Positions 12,601-27,095 of a stretch of DNA of 64,000 bases are shown piece after piece. The number at the start of each line of letters is the position of its first letter. The stretch's first letter is position 1. Location: assembly GCA_020086605.1 (NCBI GenBank), contig JACBWW010000039.1, positions 2,660,156 to 2,724,155 on the forward strand, given 5' to 3'. A program made the translations under genes and the position numbers. This DNA is from Lanius collurio (lineage: Eukaryota; Chordata; Aves; Passeriformes; Laniidae). Under the pieces are notes generated by a model. It had not been told where the DNA came from. It did not search any database and worked only from the letters and a program-made list of their open reading frames with translations.

Positions 12601-15600
12601 TGAACTGATGCATCAAAAATTCATTTGTATGAAACCATATTTGCAAATAAATCCTCAATGATTATGTATCCACGTGCTCACTTTGGATTCCCCACACTTT
12701 TCACATTTTAACAGACATGGTCCAGCACTTCTGCAAGAAAGTAAAGACCAAAGAAAAAGATACAATATCTAAAAACCAAATAAATTATTTTCCCAGGATG
12801 CATCCAGCCTTGTCTTCCAATATTCAATACCCATATAGAAAAAAACATTTCAGCTTTATTCCAGTGAATCAGAATAAAAACAAGTGGGAGTCTTTAAGCT
12901 TCATAAAGGTGTAACTGAGAAAAAAAATCATCACAAAAAAAGAGTCCACCCTGCCTATGTAAATGTACCAAGCCACAAAACACTTTCTTACCTGGAAGAG
13001 CATGGCTTTATCTCTGTGCAATTTGAAACTATTACGCTGACAAATACAACCCAGTAGGGATCAGGCACCACCAGGAGATTAACATTTTTGAAGCCTATAT
13101 CTATCATAAAAAATCCCCACTCCCAAATACAGTGGAACAGATGGATCCTGATCAGGGACCAGCAGAGGCTGAATGCAGCAAGTACTGAAGATTGATACCT
13201 ACTCACAAAGAAGCAATCTGGGCACAGGGAACAGCAGGTTGCTACAGACATTTGGCATATTTATTGGAGCATTAAGGGAGTTCCACAATTCCATTTACAT
13301 ATATACAGGACTCTGTAAAAAACATAGTATATTAGGCCTCCCACACACATAGAAATCTTGAATTATAATGACTAGGCTACACATAAAACTTAGTGAAACC
13401 TGCTTAATGTGGGATAATCCATTGTCAGCATCGCAATTTAACTGTACTTCCATTTTCAAAATGCCAATGATATTTACAGCTCAAAATGCCTGGCCCAGTT
13501 TTGCTCCCAATAGCAAAATCAATTACAATCTCCCACAAAGTTGGAGAGAAGCAAAATCAGGCACTGTTGTATCTGTTAAAACAAAGGTACAATACTTCAC
13601 CATAAATATTCCCAGCTTAATTGCCCTTCTGCAGCACAAATAGCTGAGAGGCAAAACATCTCTGCTGCTTCTTTAGAAACTCTAATGTGCAACATGAAAA
13701 CACATAATTGAAGAAAGTCTCGAGGTAAATTTGAAAAGTCAAGTAATAGTTGTTAGCAGAAAACCAGAAAAAAGCTTGTATTCATCATCGAGTGCATTGA
13801 AAAGACAGATTTCATCCCTGCAGCCCACACCCGAGGACACACATTTGTCCTTCTAATGGCAATGGGGTTTCAAAGAATTTATCTCACCAAATTGAGAAGC
13901 TGCTGTATCATTTTACCTCATCAACTTTTAGCTCTGAACTAATGTTTTGGTCACAACCTGACCTCGATTTGCCCTTTCTTCTTTATTCTGAGGGTAATTT
14001 GGTGTTCTAACTTGTAAGTAGAAGAGAAGTTTGCTCAAGTCTTATTTCCTTTACTTTGACTGTTTTAATCTAGTTTGCTGTTGCACACACTGGGCTAAAA
14101 TAACTGTCATGAGTCTTGCTATTCTCCTTCTGTGGGAGGAGAACATTATACACAAATCTAAAGATTGAGCAGCAGAAAAAAAAAGAAAACAAATATTGGA
14201 ATAGCTGTGTACATTTCAAAAATCATTTGGATTTAGTGACTGTTTCCTATGCTAAACACCACACTCTTTCACCAATCATTTCATCAGCAATGAAACACAA
14301 AAATTGATACATTCAGCTCAGGTTTTAGCAACTAAACTTGTGTCATCACCCAGGAAGCATGCAGCATTCACGGTCAATAAACCAGCTATCTCTTGACAAA
14401 AGTAATCTGTGTTAGTCCTTCTGTGGCACCTTTGAGGTTGACTTTCTTCTTAAAAATGCAGATCACATTCCCCTGAGATACTCATCTTTTCCCGTGATGC
14501 ACTTGAGTGACAGAACAACGAGCTCAGTGCAAAGAAATGCCACTGGGGTTGACAAGCAAATTCCATCAGCATGCAGTGTTTGCACAGGACAGTTTAGTAC
14601 CAGCAGTTCACACAGTCCATTGCTTTGGAACAGAATTACAATTAAGCCTTAAATCTTCAGCTTCCTGATTAATTCTTATCACAGAGTTTTTATACATTTT
14701 CCTTTGTAAGTCTGAAAATATGCTTGTCACTAAATGAAACAGCATATAATGGTTAAACAGCTTGGAGATGTTGTTGTCTGTAAGATGCCCAGGTACAATG
14801 TATCTAGGACATGAATATCTAGTAATTTCCTCATTAATTATGAGGTTTAAAAATCTTGTCAGAACATCCATGCTTTTCTGAAGTAACATTTCCCCCCTCT
14901 GACATGAGAAAACAACATGATCATAAGTGTGGTAAGTAAAATCTGTAATAACTTGGGATGTCTCAGTTCAGTTTAGAAACATCCTCTGTGTTTTATGAAA
15001 AAGTATTTTCTAACACCTGCAAGTCCACAGCAAAGATAATCCAAATCCAAGAGCTGCATACACCTACAGGCTTTTGAGGGATGCCTCAGAAAAGGAAACA
15101 CAGAGGCAGAATACCAGCGAGACCCCTTTGATTCTGCCCCATCCAAGCAGCCATTCTCACACAGGTCTGAAAAATCATTGTAGCATCTTATCTAGCTCAG
15201 AACAACACCATTATTTTGTCCTTTTCCCCTCTGTGTAGCCAAGCCAGAGTCCCACTTGGAAGAATTCAGTAGTAGTCCCAGGCAAGGGCAGCTGTATGGG
15301 CTTATAATGGAGATGGGTACAAATCTTTCTCAGAATTTTTCCCTTTCTATATGGGAAACAATCTCCTGTCTCTCCTTCATGTCAGCAAAATAATTAACGT
15401 TTTTTTAAAAATCTACACAGCAGGTGGGGGGGAAATCACCACATAAATCAGAGCCCTTTACTGAACTCACTCTTTCTCCAACTCCAATACATAAGCTCAG
15501 AAAAAATAGACTCATGCTGCTTTATAACACAAGATACATCATAGCTTTGACTCTGATCTGCAGCAATTAATTTTAGGTTTTTCATTGACAAATACAGATC

Positions 15601-15777
15601 TTCTAAATGTGTGTGCCTATTTTCCATAAACATGCATTACTGCATAGCAAGTAAATATCTAAGACCTGATATTTGAAAAGGAATAAAGGTTTTGGTAACC
15701 CTCTTACTGATCTAGCACAGATAAACTCTTCACAGGTGCTTCTCTCAACTGTTATATTAAGATGATATATTAACAAT
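9693..15777. other. AT-rich non-coding stretch, no supported gene
   Basis: Both strands carry only short frames of low-complexity composition. I found no CpG island, no tandem array and no recognisable repeat family. It could be intronic or intergenic; the sequence does not decide. Confidence 0.55.
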
Positions 15778-16115
15778 ATCATAAAATGGTTTGGGTTGGA
15801 AGGAATTTTTAAAGACTATAGTCCAAAACCTCTGTAGTCCAACCTCTTTGCCACAGACAGGAACATCTTTCACTATCCCAGGTTGCTCAAAGCCCAACTA
15901 ACCTGGTCTTGAACACTTCAATGATGGTGCTGCTGCAGCTTCTCTGAGCAACTTGTGCCCACATCTTCCCACCCTCATCACATAAAAATTTCATCCCTGT
16001 ATCCAAATCAATCTACCATCTTTCACCCCATTTTCCTGTCAGGACTTGGCAAAATGCCTTTCTCATAAGCCCCTTTCCTATACTAAAAGGCCACAATAAA
16101 GGTTCCCCAAATCCC
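15778..16115 (-). mobile_element. CR1 LINE 3'-end fragment, older copy
   Basis: The plus strand reads AATGGTTTGGGTTGGAAGGA, then CCAGGTTGCTCAAAGCCC and CTGGTCTTGAACACTTC, matching the avian CR1 3' end in reverse complement. Divergence is higher than in the 9.2 kb copy: the GGGACC motif is lost and small indels are present. Similarity fades after TTTTCCTGTCAGGACTTGGC. Confidence 0.88.
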
Positions 16116-17149
16116 TTTCTTTTTCAGACAGAAGAGAAAAAACTGCATGTCAAAGGGGATTGTGTTTACCCTGAGGTCCAGTTTATAAAGAATGACTGGC
16201 ATAAGTTGAAAATCACCAGCTAGGGAATAAAATAGGACAAGGTCACAGATACAATCAGTGGTGAGGGTATAAAGAAGATTCTACAATCAGAAAATCTGGT
16301 AAGCAGGGTCTATAGGGGTAGCTGTTGGACAAGCAATTCAGCACTACTAATCTGCAGATTCCTGAATCCCACAGGTTCCTGGGGTTTTGGTACAGATGAT
16401 GGTGAAAAGGGAAGTCCTCTCAATGTCACAGAGAGTGCAAGAAAAAGGCTAAGGGTGTCAAAGTGGATGGTAACTTGGATGACAGACATGAAGTAATGAT
16501 AAAATACACCACTAAAACACTGACAAGAAATAATACTGCAATAAAAATAATTTTCATTTCAGGAAGATAGTTCTCAGCAAGTTAGAACCAGAAACAATCT
16601 CTCAGGATGCTGGCAGCTATTTAAAGAAACATTTTTAAAGGCCAAGTACAAACAATTCCATCACAGAGTAAGAGATCATCTTGGCTATGTTGTAAGCTCT
16701 TCTCTGATCCTAATACAAGGAAGCAGGCTGGAGATTAAAAGAAAATCACAAAAAAAAAATAAGATTATTAAAGAATACAAAATTATTTTCTACTTCCACA
16801 CATGAACTTCTGGGGAGAAATCCAAACAGAAAAAGGAAATAAAATTACAAGAAAAAGTAATTCAAACACATTGTGCCCCATGTATCTGAAAGTGTAATGG
16901 TAACTGAGTCCTGCACTCAGAGAGTGACCAAAGGGGAGACAGGTCTGAACACCATGTCCATCAACCTCTTAATCAAAAATGAGTCAAAATATCTTTTTTT
17001 CATTTTATTTTGAACAGCATTTTTTTAAAAGTAGCATTAAAAGGGGGAAGAAAAGAAAAAAGAGAGAGAGAGAAAAAAAAACATCTTCCTAGTCTTCAAA
17101 ATCAGTAGAGAAGGCATTTCTACAGAGCAACTGCAGACACCCAAGCCCA
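16116..17149. other. Non-coding interval, nothing recognised
   Basis: AT-rich sequence with A-rich runs near 16750 and a purine-rich patch at 17041-17085 just before a CpG-rich patch. No coding exon or repeat family recognised. Confidence 0.5.
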
Positions 17150-17430
17150 GCTTCCCCCTCGCAGGCGCTCCCGACCCTCCCCACCCGCCCATCCCCAGTC
17201 GCGCCCCAGCCGAGGATGTGCGGGGATCCTTCCTGCTGCTGTGCCGCTCGTTTCGTGACAAACCCCGCAGCACGGGTGTCCCCAGGAGCTCAGAGGGGGT
17301 TCTTCGGCTCAGTTCTGCCCTGAGGACGCGTTCGGAGGTGGCTGAGCTCGGTCCGTCATCGCACGCCGTCAGTGCCACCGTGCGGTGCAGCTCCCGCCTC
17401 ACCCTGCCAACACTTCCCTTCAGAAGAGAT
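17150..17430. promoter_or_regulatory. Small isolated CpG-rich patch
   Basis: About 280 bp rich in C, G and CpG (CTCGCAGGCGCTCCC, GAGGACGCGTTCGGAGG) within AT-rich flanks. Both strands stay open for 70-120 codons, which a C+G-rich patch allows by chance. It could be an isolated CpG island promoter or first exon, or a GC-rich fragment of a repeat. I see no TATA box, and no neighbouring gene gives it an orientation. Confidence 0.35.
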
Positions 17431-17779
17431 TGACAACAGGCAAAAATATGTTAAAACCACGTGTTTTCTTTTTTAATCGACTGGCTACACCTCTAGCATT
17501 TCAAACTCTCACTCAGGGGCAGTGAGAAAGAACTGACAGTGCAGTGATGCCTGAAAAAGGCAGTGTGAGGTCCAAAGCATCTCTTCTGTGACTCCCTGCA
17601 CCCAGGGGCTTAAGTGATTTTTTTTTTCAGACAACCACTAAGGATAAAGTTCTCTTGGAGTTTTTTCCTCTTTAAACAAGGAGACGAACAAGCAAAATGA
17701 AAATACCTTGTGACCATGAGTGCAGCCTACCCGAGGCACAAGGAAGGTGTTTCCTGACTGACCCTGGCTGATCTCCTGT

Positions 17780-18235
17780 GCTCACTTCCATCAGACACCT
17801 CCGACAGCTTCACCCCACGTACCCAAATGAACAAGTTTTAGCTTCTCCCAGAGCTTTGCTTCCTGTGGATACAAAAATGCTGCTAGCAAGGAAAACCCTT
17901 GCTGTTTTTCTAGTCCTGTGGGAGACTTTTCTCTCTCACAGAAGCTGTTAGCAAGTTCTGCAAACTTGAACACCTGTGACCTTGTAAAGCTTTGTTTATA
18001 GTACAATAGAAAAATATTTTGATAATGGACGTTTTAGGATTTTAGCCAATGACCCCAAGGGGGTGGTGTGTCTTTTGACAAATTAGGTTATGAAGGAAAG
18101 GTCTGTGATAGAGTGGAGGAAATAATTAATAAAATCATTCTTGGAGCATCATTCCTGCCTGCTGCACTTCTCTCTCCTCCTCCCTGCCCACCACCACTGT
18201 GAGCTGCCTCCACAGCTTCCCAGTGATACCGCACA
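17780..18235 (+). mobile_element. Possible LTR remnant of an endogenous retrovirus
   Basis: The block carries, in order, a CCAAT motif (AGCCAATGACCCC near 18041), an AATAAA (TTAATAAAATCATTC near 18127) and a pyrimidine-rich end (CTTCTCTCTCCTCCTCC). This order resembles U3-R-U5 of an avian retroviral LTR. I see no gag, pol or env sequence nearby, so it would be a solo LTR. I cannot name a family, and the boundaries are guesses without a target-site duplication. Confidence 0.3.
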
Positions 18236-21200
18236 GAATTGCTGACAAAATCACTGCTCTTGGCCAGCCTCCCTGGAAACTCCTCTAAACTGTTTTAACT
18301 CGCTCTCACAGGCTCACAGTGTGTTTTAGGTGTTCTAGACTCTTCTAAAGTATCAGAAATTAAGCTGTTACACAGTGGATTATTCAATCAACCCAAAACA
18401 AACTAAATATGGCAGATTCGAAATTGCCCCTCTATACCCTCTGCAAAGCTCTTTACTCTTACCTTTGAGTGTCTAGGTTTGATTTCTAGTTCAGTCATGT
18501 GTTACCATCGTGTGAACAGGTCACTGACAAGCTGAACAGCCTGGTTTGGTCCAGGCTGACCAGTTAGACAGGACAACTTCCATCCATATCCTCATTGTAC
18601 AAATGACATTTGCAGATAACTGCATGTTCCACCTTATTGTTTTGATATCTTGGAGCAGGTGGCAGAAAATGAACCACACTGGAAGCAACCAAGTGAAATT
18701 TTTGCAAACCATTACTTTCAATGACTTCCTGCCATTGCTCACATTCCAGTGCTGACATTCAGCCTGTCCTCCCTCTATCAGATGCCCGTGTTGCCAGGCA
18801 CCTCTTATCACCAGCCAGCAGAAACTCCTCTGGCCTCAATAAACTGCCAGTTCTATTTGCAGCCACATTTTTAAAGAAGTAACTCAAAGCCCCATAATTC
18901 ATGGAAACAGATGAGTTTCTCCTCCTGAATCAAGATGCACAAAACTGCTGCTCCTAAAGAATGCATCTTTTTGTTTGGCAGCACAGGAGACTGTGCTGTA
19001 ATAAGCTCTATCTGTAAAACTTATAACAGGATAAATAATGATAGTAATCTTTAAATAAAGTATGTGTGCAATAACATTTCTGTTGGTTCTTTCATTTTGA
19101 GGGATTTTCTGCTTAATCTGGTTTACTATGATGGTCATTATTGTTCAATCAAATACTGAATTCTCTATTTGTACACCACACAGAGGTCTTCATGAGAATA
19201 TAAAGATTTCAACTTAAAGAGTCAACCTAGCTTTCATACCTACATTGTATCCTAAAGGAAAGTGTTTTGCTTTGGGGAGGCAGTTCCTAAAAATGCACAG
19301 CTTTTAAAGAATACCCAACAGATTGGATCAGTTCATATACACAGTTTTGTTTATTTTATTTCAGACGAGATTGTACTTGGAGAATCATTTGCACCAGCCA
19401 TACTCCACCAACATGTAGGCCAATTCCCATTTAATTGTCCCAACTGTGAGCCAGCCATGTGAATATCAAGTTGCTCTCCAAAAGATGTTATCTAACATGC
19501 AGAAAAACAAAGTAATAACACCAACTTACTATTGTATGTGGACTTTCTGAAGTTGAAACACTGCTAACAGGTTTCATTTGAATTTTCATTTATCTACTTG
19601 ACACCTAATGCATTAGAATATGAAATATTTACTTTGCTGCTTCTACTTTCAATGCTTAGTTATCTCACCACTAGCAAAACCAGGCAACATTTCAGTGTAT
19701 ATCTCTGGAATAGGTTTCATTACTTTTTGTTCAGCCAAGGAGTAGATTTGTCAACTTCTTAAAAACACATAAATAAAATTTTACAATCACTGCGTGGGTA
19801 AACCTGGCAACAAAAGATTGCAGATTATTTTTCTCTTTCTTGAATGTAAAAAGTAACTTTCCTGCCTGTGCCTTCACAAAGGCACACACACCTTTAAAGA
19901 TCATTGCCTCAAAAGGCCTATTTGTAAACATAAAATATAAACCTTAAATGAAAGAAATCTGGGCCACAGTTAAAGAGTGGGTCACAGTCCCTGTCACCTC
20001 ACTGGGGTCTGGGTACAGGACCAGAAGGTTTAGGAGGTGCTGCACATTATTTCTGTGGCCAGAGTTACTAAACAGGGAGCCTGCTGAGGCAATGAGTTAC
20101 CCCAAAACTTAATTACACTTCCTGAAAACAAGAAAAGTACAAGATGAGTTGCACAAGGGTAGGATTCAGAAAATGCATCATAAATTACCTACTACCTCTG
20201 CAAAGCTCACCCCAGAATCACAAAATTCAAGCATTTCAAAACCAGCTCTGGCTGCATGAGGCAAAACAGTCCCTGGGAGCGGCAGGTTTGTCATCCTGAC
20301 ACTGGGAAGACTGTGCAGGTACTTATAAAACTCTCTGTAAGGTGCCTCAGCATGTCACTGCATAAAGGAGAAGAAAAATGTATACAGAAAAACACTTCTA
20401 GGAAGATACAGACTTCTTCCTGAGCATGTCATGTGTTTTTAATAAAATGCCAAGTTTAATGTTAATGGCTTTTAATCAGAGCCTTCTTCACCATAATTTA
20501 AATATATTTCACTTCCTAATTTAAAGTTTGGTACTACACGATCTTTTAGACTCAGAACCCGTGTTCATCTTGGTATGAAATATGCATTTTGTTAACAGCA
20601 TTAATAGCAAATTTCAGGGCTCCCTGGAAATATTACTAAGCTCGGGGAAGAGGCAGGCTCTGATAGGAAAAGGCAGCTTCCCCTTGTAGCCTGGGAAGCA
20701 TCAGGTGAGTAAAAACCCACAAAAACAGAAATCAAGAGACAGCACAACTAAGATTCCCCAAAACCTGGTTTTCATCTCCTAAATGCACATGGAACAACAA
20801 GGAAGCAACGAGGATGCTTCAGGGAATAAAACTTTTTCCAGACAGATATTAAACCCCTGCCTAGCCATCAACTGAGTCAGAAATACTCGCTGAAATATTT
20901 GCCTATATATTAGCAAATGTCAGCAAAACACATAAAATTCATCCATAAACCCCAGAGCCCCATTCTGGAGTTCTCACAATGACTGCCAGCACACTTCCTG
21001 CACCTCATGCTGCACGTTATGGAGGAGGAAAACAAAAAGCAACAATGCTGCTAAAAAAAAAAACAGAGAGGGGATTTGTTGTTGTTTTGGTTTTTCTCAC
21101 AATACCAATGCCAGACAAGCTCCACTTATAACCTGACACAGTAGGAGTAATTGGAGAAGATTATGGGATTCAAAAGGTGATGTTGAAGTCAGGTATCAGT

Positions 21201-24200
21201 CAAGTCTATTTCTTTTAGCAGTGCAAGAAGGTTACTTGAAATAACAGAGACAAGGTATTATAAAAAAAAAAAAGAAAAATCCCCCAAACACTAAAAAAGC
21301 TGAACAGTCACGGCTCAGAATGCAAACTGGTACCTGAACCACTATCCTAAATTTTTCTATATTCTTATAGCTCATGAAACAGTTCTGTGGTTTGGTTTTT
21401 TTCAACATTGTATAGAGCTTTTTAGCTTCCCAGTGAACATGTAGAGATTTGAGTCAAATAACAAAAAAGCAGTGTATGACAAGCAGGACAACTGCTTTGT
21501 GTGGTGCATTTAACAAATCTGGAGGGGTACCTGAGCACACATGCAGGAGGTTCCTTCTCTAGAGAAATCCTCCAGTGGGTGTATTCATGCTGTTGTTCAA
21601 ACACACACATAACACACACAGGTTTTTAATCTGAAATTCGGTACATTTAATATTTAATTTTATTTTTCAGCAAGCCCCATCCAAAAAGCATGTTCTGATT
21701 CAAAATACAATACTGTAGCCTGAATTCCATCATCAGCCCTTCCAACAAAGGACTCTTACCATGACCTGCAGGTGCACACACAAATAGCACTACAGAGAGC
21801 ACCTGAAAACATATTTGCCTAAAAACACAGGTTCTCCTTGTGGCACAGGTTTCATGTGTGATGGATGGTTGTTTAAAATTTCTGCTTCTAACAGATGTTT
21901 AGTCAGTTGTTTTCTCAGTCACAGGGAAACGAGTTCCACAATTAAAGAAATGCACAATTTCTGCAGACTTAAGCAGGATGGCATGACAAGGACTAATACA
22001 AGTTAACACTTAGAAAGTTCCTTCCTGACTTGTTAAAAAACCCAAACAAAACAGAACCAGCTTCAAAATAAACCAGCCATGAGGAAGAGAATGTTCCTTT
22101 CTGTGATTAAAAGGCAGAAAATAAGGAGGATTCTGCAGGGAAAAGTTTATCAGTACCACTTGATGCAGACACAGCACTTCCACCCCCAGCCTGTGACTCC
22201 AAAATACCCCAGAGCATCAGCACAATCAGGCTGGCTGTGAGGAAACCCCCCCTCCACAGCCTCCATAACCTGTTCTGCCTCATGGAAAAGAACTTCTCCA
22301 TAGTCCTTCCTTTCACAGATGTGATTACAAAATAATTAGCAGCAACAATTCTTAGACTAACAATATTTAGATGATGTTTAAATAAATACAGACGTGCCTA
22401 ATGCTGTTGTTGGATTTATTTATCCTCATCGTTTCACTGGTAAATAAGATTAATTAGTTTACATCACTTACTTACTCCTATGAGACAGTTCTGGAAATAA
22501 CTCAGAACAGCAGCAAATCCCAGCATCTCCATCTCCTCAGAACCAGCCATGAGCCACATCAAAGTGCTCCAACAGCCCAGGCTTCTTGCCCAGCAGTGTA
22601 TCAGCTAATTAATCATTTTACCAAGAGCCTCACAAGCATTCTCACCCACAGCTGTTCCCAGCCAGCTCTCAGATCATTTTTTGGGTCTGATCGTTCCCCA
22701 GGGCTCCTCCCCTCCAGCCTGGCACTCCAGACAGGGCAGCTGTGGGAACTCTGCTCCCCACACCTGCAGCTGCCTCCACTCTTCCTCAGCTTCCCTGCTC
22801 CTCACCTCTGACTCCATGCCAGGAGCACAAAATCGATAGCAAAACATATCATAAAAATTAATAATATAGTAGGAACAATAAATAGTAAAGTAGTGTTATT
22901 ATGGGACATGTGGTTTGATTGGGGAGTGAGGAATAGGAGTATCCTAAGGTTTTATTCTGCTTTACCCAGATGATTTTCTGAAATGTTAAATGAGATTAGG
23001 AACTGTTTCAGAAGCATCTCTGGTAGCATTGCTATTAGCCCTGGATAACTTGCTCTTTCATTCACTTTTAACCTAGTGTACAGTCTTCACATGAGGCCCA
23101 AACCAGCTCATTAACAAATCTTTTGAAAGCTTTTAAATATTGTATTTTTGTATTTCAGAATATGTGTGTCTCTATATTTTCTGGAATCAGCATATGTTCT
23201 TGAAACACCTAAATTTAATATTGCAAGAAATACTGTACCTTAGGCTATTTCTTTTGTAATTCCTACCCACACCTTAGAAAATATTGTACAAAATAATTGT
23301 GTCTGTAAAAAGTACAGACACACATTGGTTATGCTCAATTTCTATTTGTTTGCATTTGGTGACTCCTTGAAGTACTGAGCTTTATTAGCATAAATGCTGT
23401 GGAAAGTGACTTTTCAGCTTATAAAAGCAACAGTTTGAGAAAGCAAAACTTAAATTTACAAATATAAACTTTTAATCTGGGGAGTGATCCTGTGTATAAT
23501 TGGCTTAAACCAACATAAACATTTGAGTCATAAAAATGAGGCAAGAAACCTACATTTTCAAAAGGTCCTTGGCAACAGATGGAGCTTCAAACTGATGTTT
23601 GTACAGGAAATGCAACTATTACAGACAGAAATAAACCTGCTTCTGCATTTGTGACAATTAAGACAGAAGCCACATTTCAAGTTACTCCTGGTGTGTTATT
23701 TACTCAAACTCCTCTGTTAGCTTAACCTTGAGGGGCTTTTATCATGTTCCAGAGAAATTATTCCTATGCTCTCTACAAACACGTCAGGGCTTGGAAATGT
23801 TGCTACCCCAGCTTCATCTCTGAACTCTTTGCTGACATTTCCATTTAAAGAGAATCTGTAGCAGATATTCAGGAGCACATTTACACTTATTTTACATAAA
23901 GCCAAACCAGCACAGTTTCCACATTAGCAGGAGAACCACAGCCTTTGCACTTGCTGTGATTTTCTCTTTTTGAAGCCAGTAAAAATTGAAATTTAGGAAG
24001 CAGTCTCATGCACTGTGCTTTGAATAAAGTTAAACTGTATTTTCACACTGATTCATTAAAGTGTCTCTATTTTATTTTCTATTCACTTTGACTCTCCACC
24101 CAAATTTTAATTCTGAGACAAGCCCTGTATGCATTGCATAATACATCACATAGGCAAGAGGTCTTCCATCTTAAACAGCTTCGTGCAGCTGCTGCCTTTA

Positions 24201-26990
24201 CTTTACAAACCAGAGCAAATATGCAGGAAAATGTTATTCCTAGTTAGCTAATATCAACTTTAGTTAAGGGGCAGCATCCTGTTATATGGATTAAATCCCC
24301 TTGTTCAGTCCCATTGCAGTCACTCCAGGAACCAGTGGAAATCTGAGTTTTTCAGGATGCTGGCACATGCACTGCAATTTTTTTTTTTTTTTGTCAAAAA
24401 ATGTTTCCAGTAACAGATCAGATACCACTCCTGAAATATTTTGGCATCAACTGAACTACATATTTTAATTACTTTCCCTTTTTTTTTTAATGTGTCCCAA
24501 TCAGTTCTAGTCATAAGTGTTTCTGAAATAATTGGTTTCTTTCATGGTGTAATTAATTTAATGGATTGCTTTAAATTTGTTTAGTGAATAAACCTTTTCA
24601 GCACCGTGTGGCAAAAACATGAGACAGGTTTATCTGGACAAATTCTGGTCTTGTCTTCTTCAGTAATTCCCACAGCTGTTACTGAGAACAAAATGTCCCC
24701 ATCAGCTGGAAGTCTCATAACAGCACAGTCATTGATGCATAGGAATAATTGTGAAATGTGTCTTCTTTACATCAAACAGAAACAGAGCATAGTGTTCTGC
24801 TATTACAATATTAGTAATTAACATTTTTAAAGTTACAATACAAGATGTGAGTTGTGAGTCAATTTATTCCTAGCCAGCCTATAGCTGGAATGAACTCTGT
24901 GAAATATCCTGTATTAATTTATTGCTACTATTTAAGCAGCAGGTGAGTTACAGCTGAACATTACCAGAAAATTACTGATCTAATCTGAGATACTCTGTAA
25001 ATTCCAATCACTCCTGCTGAGTAATGATGAATAAAGGATGAAAGAGTTCATGAGATTTTCAGGAGTAAGAAAACTGTCCTGTTTTTAAAAGGAAATTAAG
25101 TTGGTTTGTTTTGACAAAAGTCATAGTCATTCTTTAAGGGTAGAGGGGAATGTAAGAGAATTTAGAGAAAAATGCTGGCCCAAAATTTGACAAGTGTGAA
25201 CTGGCTGGAAATTAGAAGTCTGCACATCAGAACGGTGAGATTCACTGCAGGGCAGGAGGTTGGGGAGGAACAAACTACCTGTTCTAAAGAGAGGGCTTGC
25301 TAAAAGTGTTGTTTGTTGCCTGTGACTGGCTATGACACAGCAAAATATTTTTTAACTGTAACACAGAATCCCACTTGAAGTCCTAGCAGTGTTTTGTAGT
25401 GAGTTTTAACACAGTATTTATGAGCAGAATATTTGAAGCAGACCAAGGCAAGCTCTGGCTACTCTGAATGAACTGCAGTTTCATTTTGTAGAGCTTAACA
25501 CTACTTGACCCTCTTGTACCGCTGTTAATATACTGCTTGTACTTAAAGCAGAGGGAAATGTTCGAAAAGCTGAAACTGGTACAATAAACTAATTAAAAGT
25601 AAGAGCAGATGAGCTGAAATCTGTGCTATTCACAGACCATAATGTCCCAGGTTGCTCGGTGCTGACAGTAACTGCAGCAGAAATGGTGTTTTTCCTCTCT
25701 GGGGAAAAGGGCAGCATGGCTGGGATGAGTGTGACTACAATGGCTCAGGGTTACACTGTCCATTTAACTCACCTGCATCCCTTTGCCTGCCATGAGACTG
25801 CCCCTTTATGGAACCTGGCAGCTCCCTCTCCACTCTGAGGGTGCTGAGCTGCCCACACTTCTAACTCAGCCACTTTAGGAGATGAGCTTTGTGCTGTTCT
25901 GAGAAGAGCAGTGATGTGATGTGCCTAAAGCTGTGCTGCTTTATCTACTTGGTTATTATGAGGTTGGTTACTAAAAAAACTGGAGGCACATTTTTCTAAA
26001 AAGCCCTGCATTTCAAGGGAAAACCCTTTCCCCACTGCCACGTGCAGAGCAGCAGCAAGGTCACTGAGAACAACGAGTCCAGGTGGCCCTTTCTCTCTCA
26101 CTGTGAAATCTTGGGTGAAATATATGCTGTCAGCCCCTGAGATTAATAGTTCTATTTGCTGTTCAGTATATTTGAGAAACTCCTATTATTAATTTAATTT
26201 GGGAAGAACTTAAAGTTCTCAAGGCCCTTTTTAGAGTCTGTATGTGTGCTGGTAAGGTTCTCTTCAACATCTTATAAAAGGCAATATAACGTGGCAAATT
26301 TATCCCCATATAATTGTACTCAGAAATATCTGATTGGCATATTTCTCATTCAATAATTATCCCTTATAGCTCTATTTGCTCTCACTTTACTTGCTTTAAT
26401 TAAAAATAATTATCTGGAGATCAGAGATGCATTAAGTCTTGCTTTGGAATTTGTAATATATTCCCATTATTCTGGATGAGTCATATATTATTTTCTTCAT
26501 TAAGCAGAAACATGATTTTGTGTCACTAGTAGTTTTAAAGTAGTGTATGCCTTGCCTTTGGGTGTTCTGGTAGAGATCGTACCACTGTAAGATATCTGCA
26601 AAGTTTCTCATGTCTCCTTCTAATAGGACAATGTCTACATCAGTTAGTACAGCTTTTACTTCAAGCAGTAGGCATGGATGCTGAAATTGAAACTATTTAC
26701 ATCCTTTCATTATGCTGGTGTAACAGGCAATTGCATTATACTCCAAAAACTGTACCTTAAACTTCTGATCACCATAAACACAATATTTTAGTTGCCATTT
26801 TAGCAAATTCCTTTAAATTTGTAATCAATGTATTATTACAAGGTAATCTGTAAGATTAAAATCTCATTAATAACTAAATTTCCATATGTCCTTATGTTTT
26901 TCAGGACCCTGCAGACAGCAGGTAACAAGGATAGATAGTTTGGATTTTCTTTACATGTAAACTAAATACATTCCTGCATTCATCTTACAT
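18236..26990. other. AT-rich non-coding stretch, no supported gene
   Basis: Nothing here reads as a conserved exon. Poly(T) runs occur near 24379-24392 and 24479-24489. No tandem array, CpG island or recognisable mobile element was found on either strand. Confidence 0.55.
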
Positions 26991-26994
26991 CTGT

Positions 26995-27095
26995 GGCTTG
27001 GCAAGCTCTCTCACCAGTTGCATCGTTACTCTGGGGTGGATCCCATCAGGGCCCACAGACCTGTGAGTGTCCAACTGGCAGAGCACATCAATAAC
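26995..27095 (-). mobile_element. CR1 ORF2 (reverse transcriptase region) fragment
   Basis: The minus strand translates to a peptide containing QLDTHRSVGPDGIHPRV followed a few residues later by RELAK. GPDGIHPRVL-RELA is a conserved motif just before the reverse transcriptase domain in CR1 ORF2. Only about 35 codons survive, so this is an internal scrap and not the usual 3'-end fragment. It directly abuts a 29-bp tandem duplication and the repeat block to its right. Confidence 0.8.
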
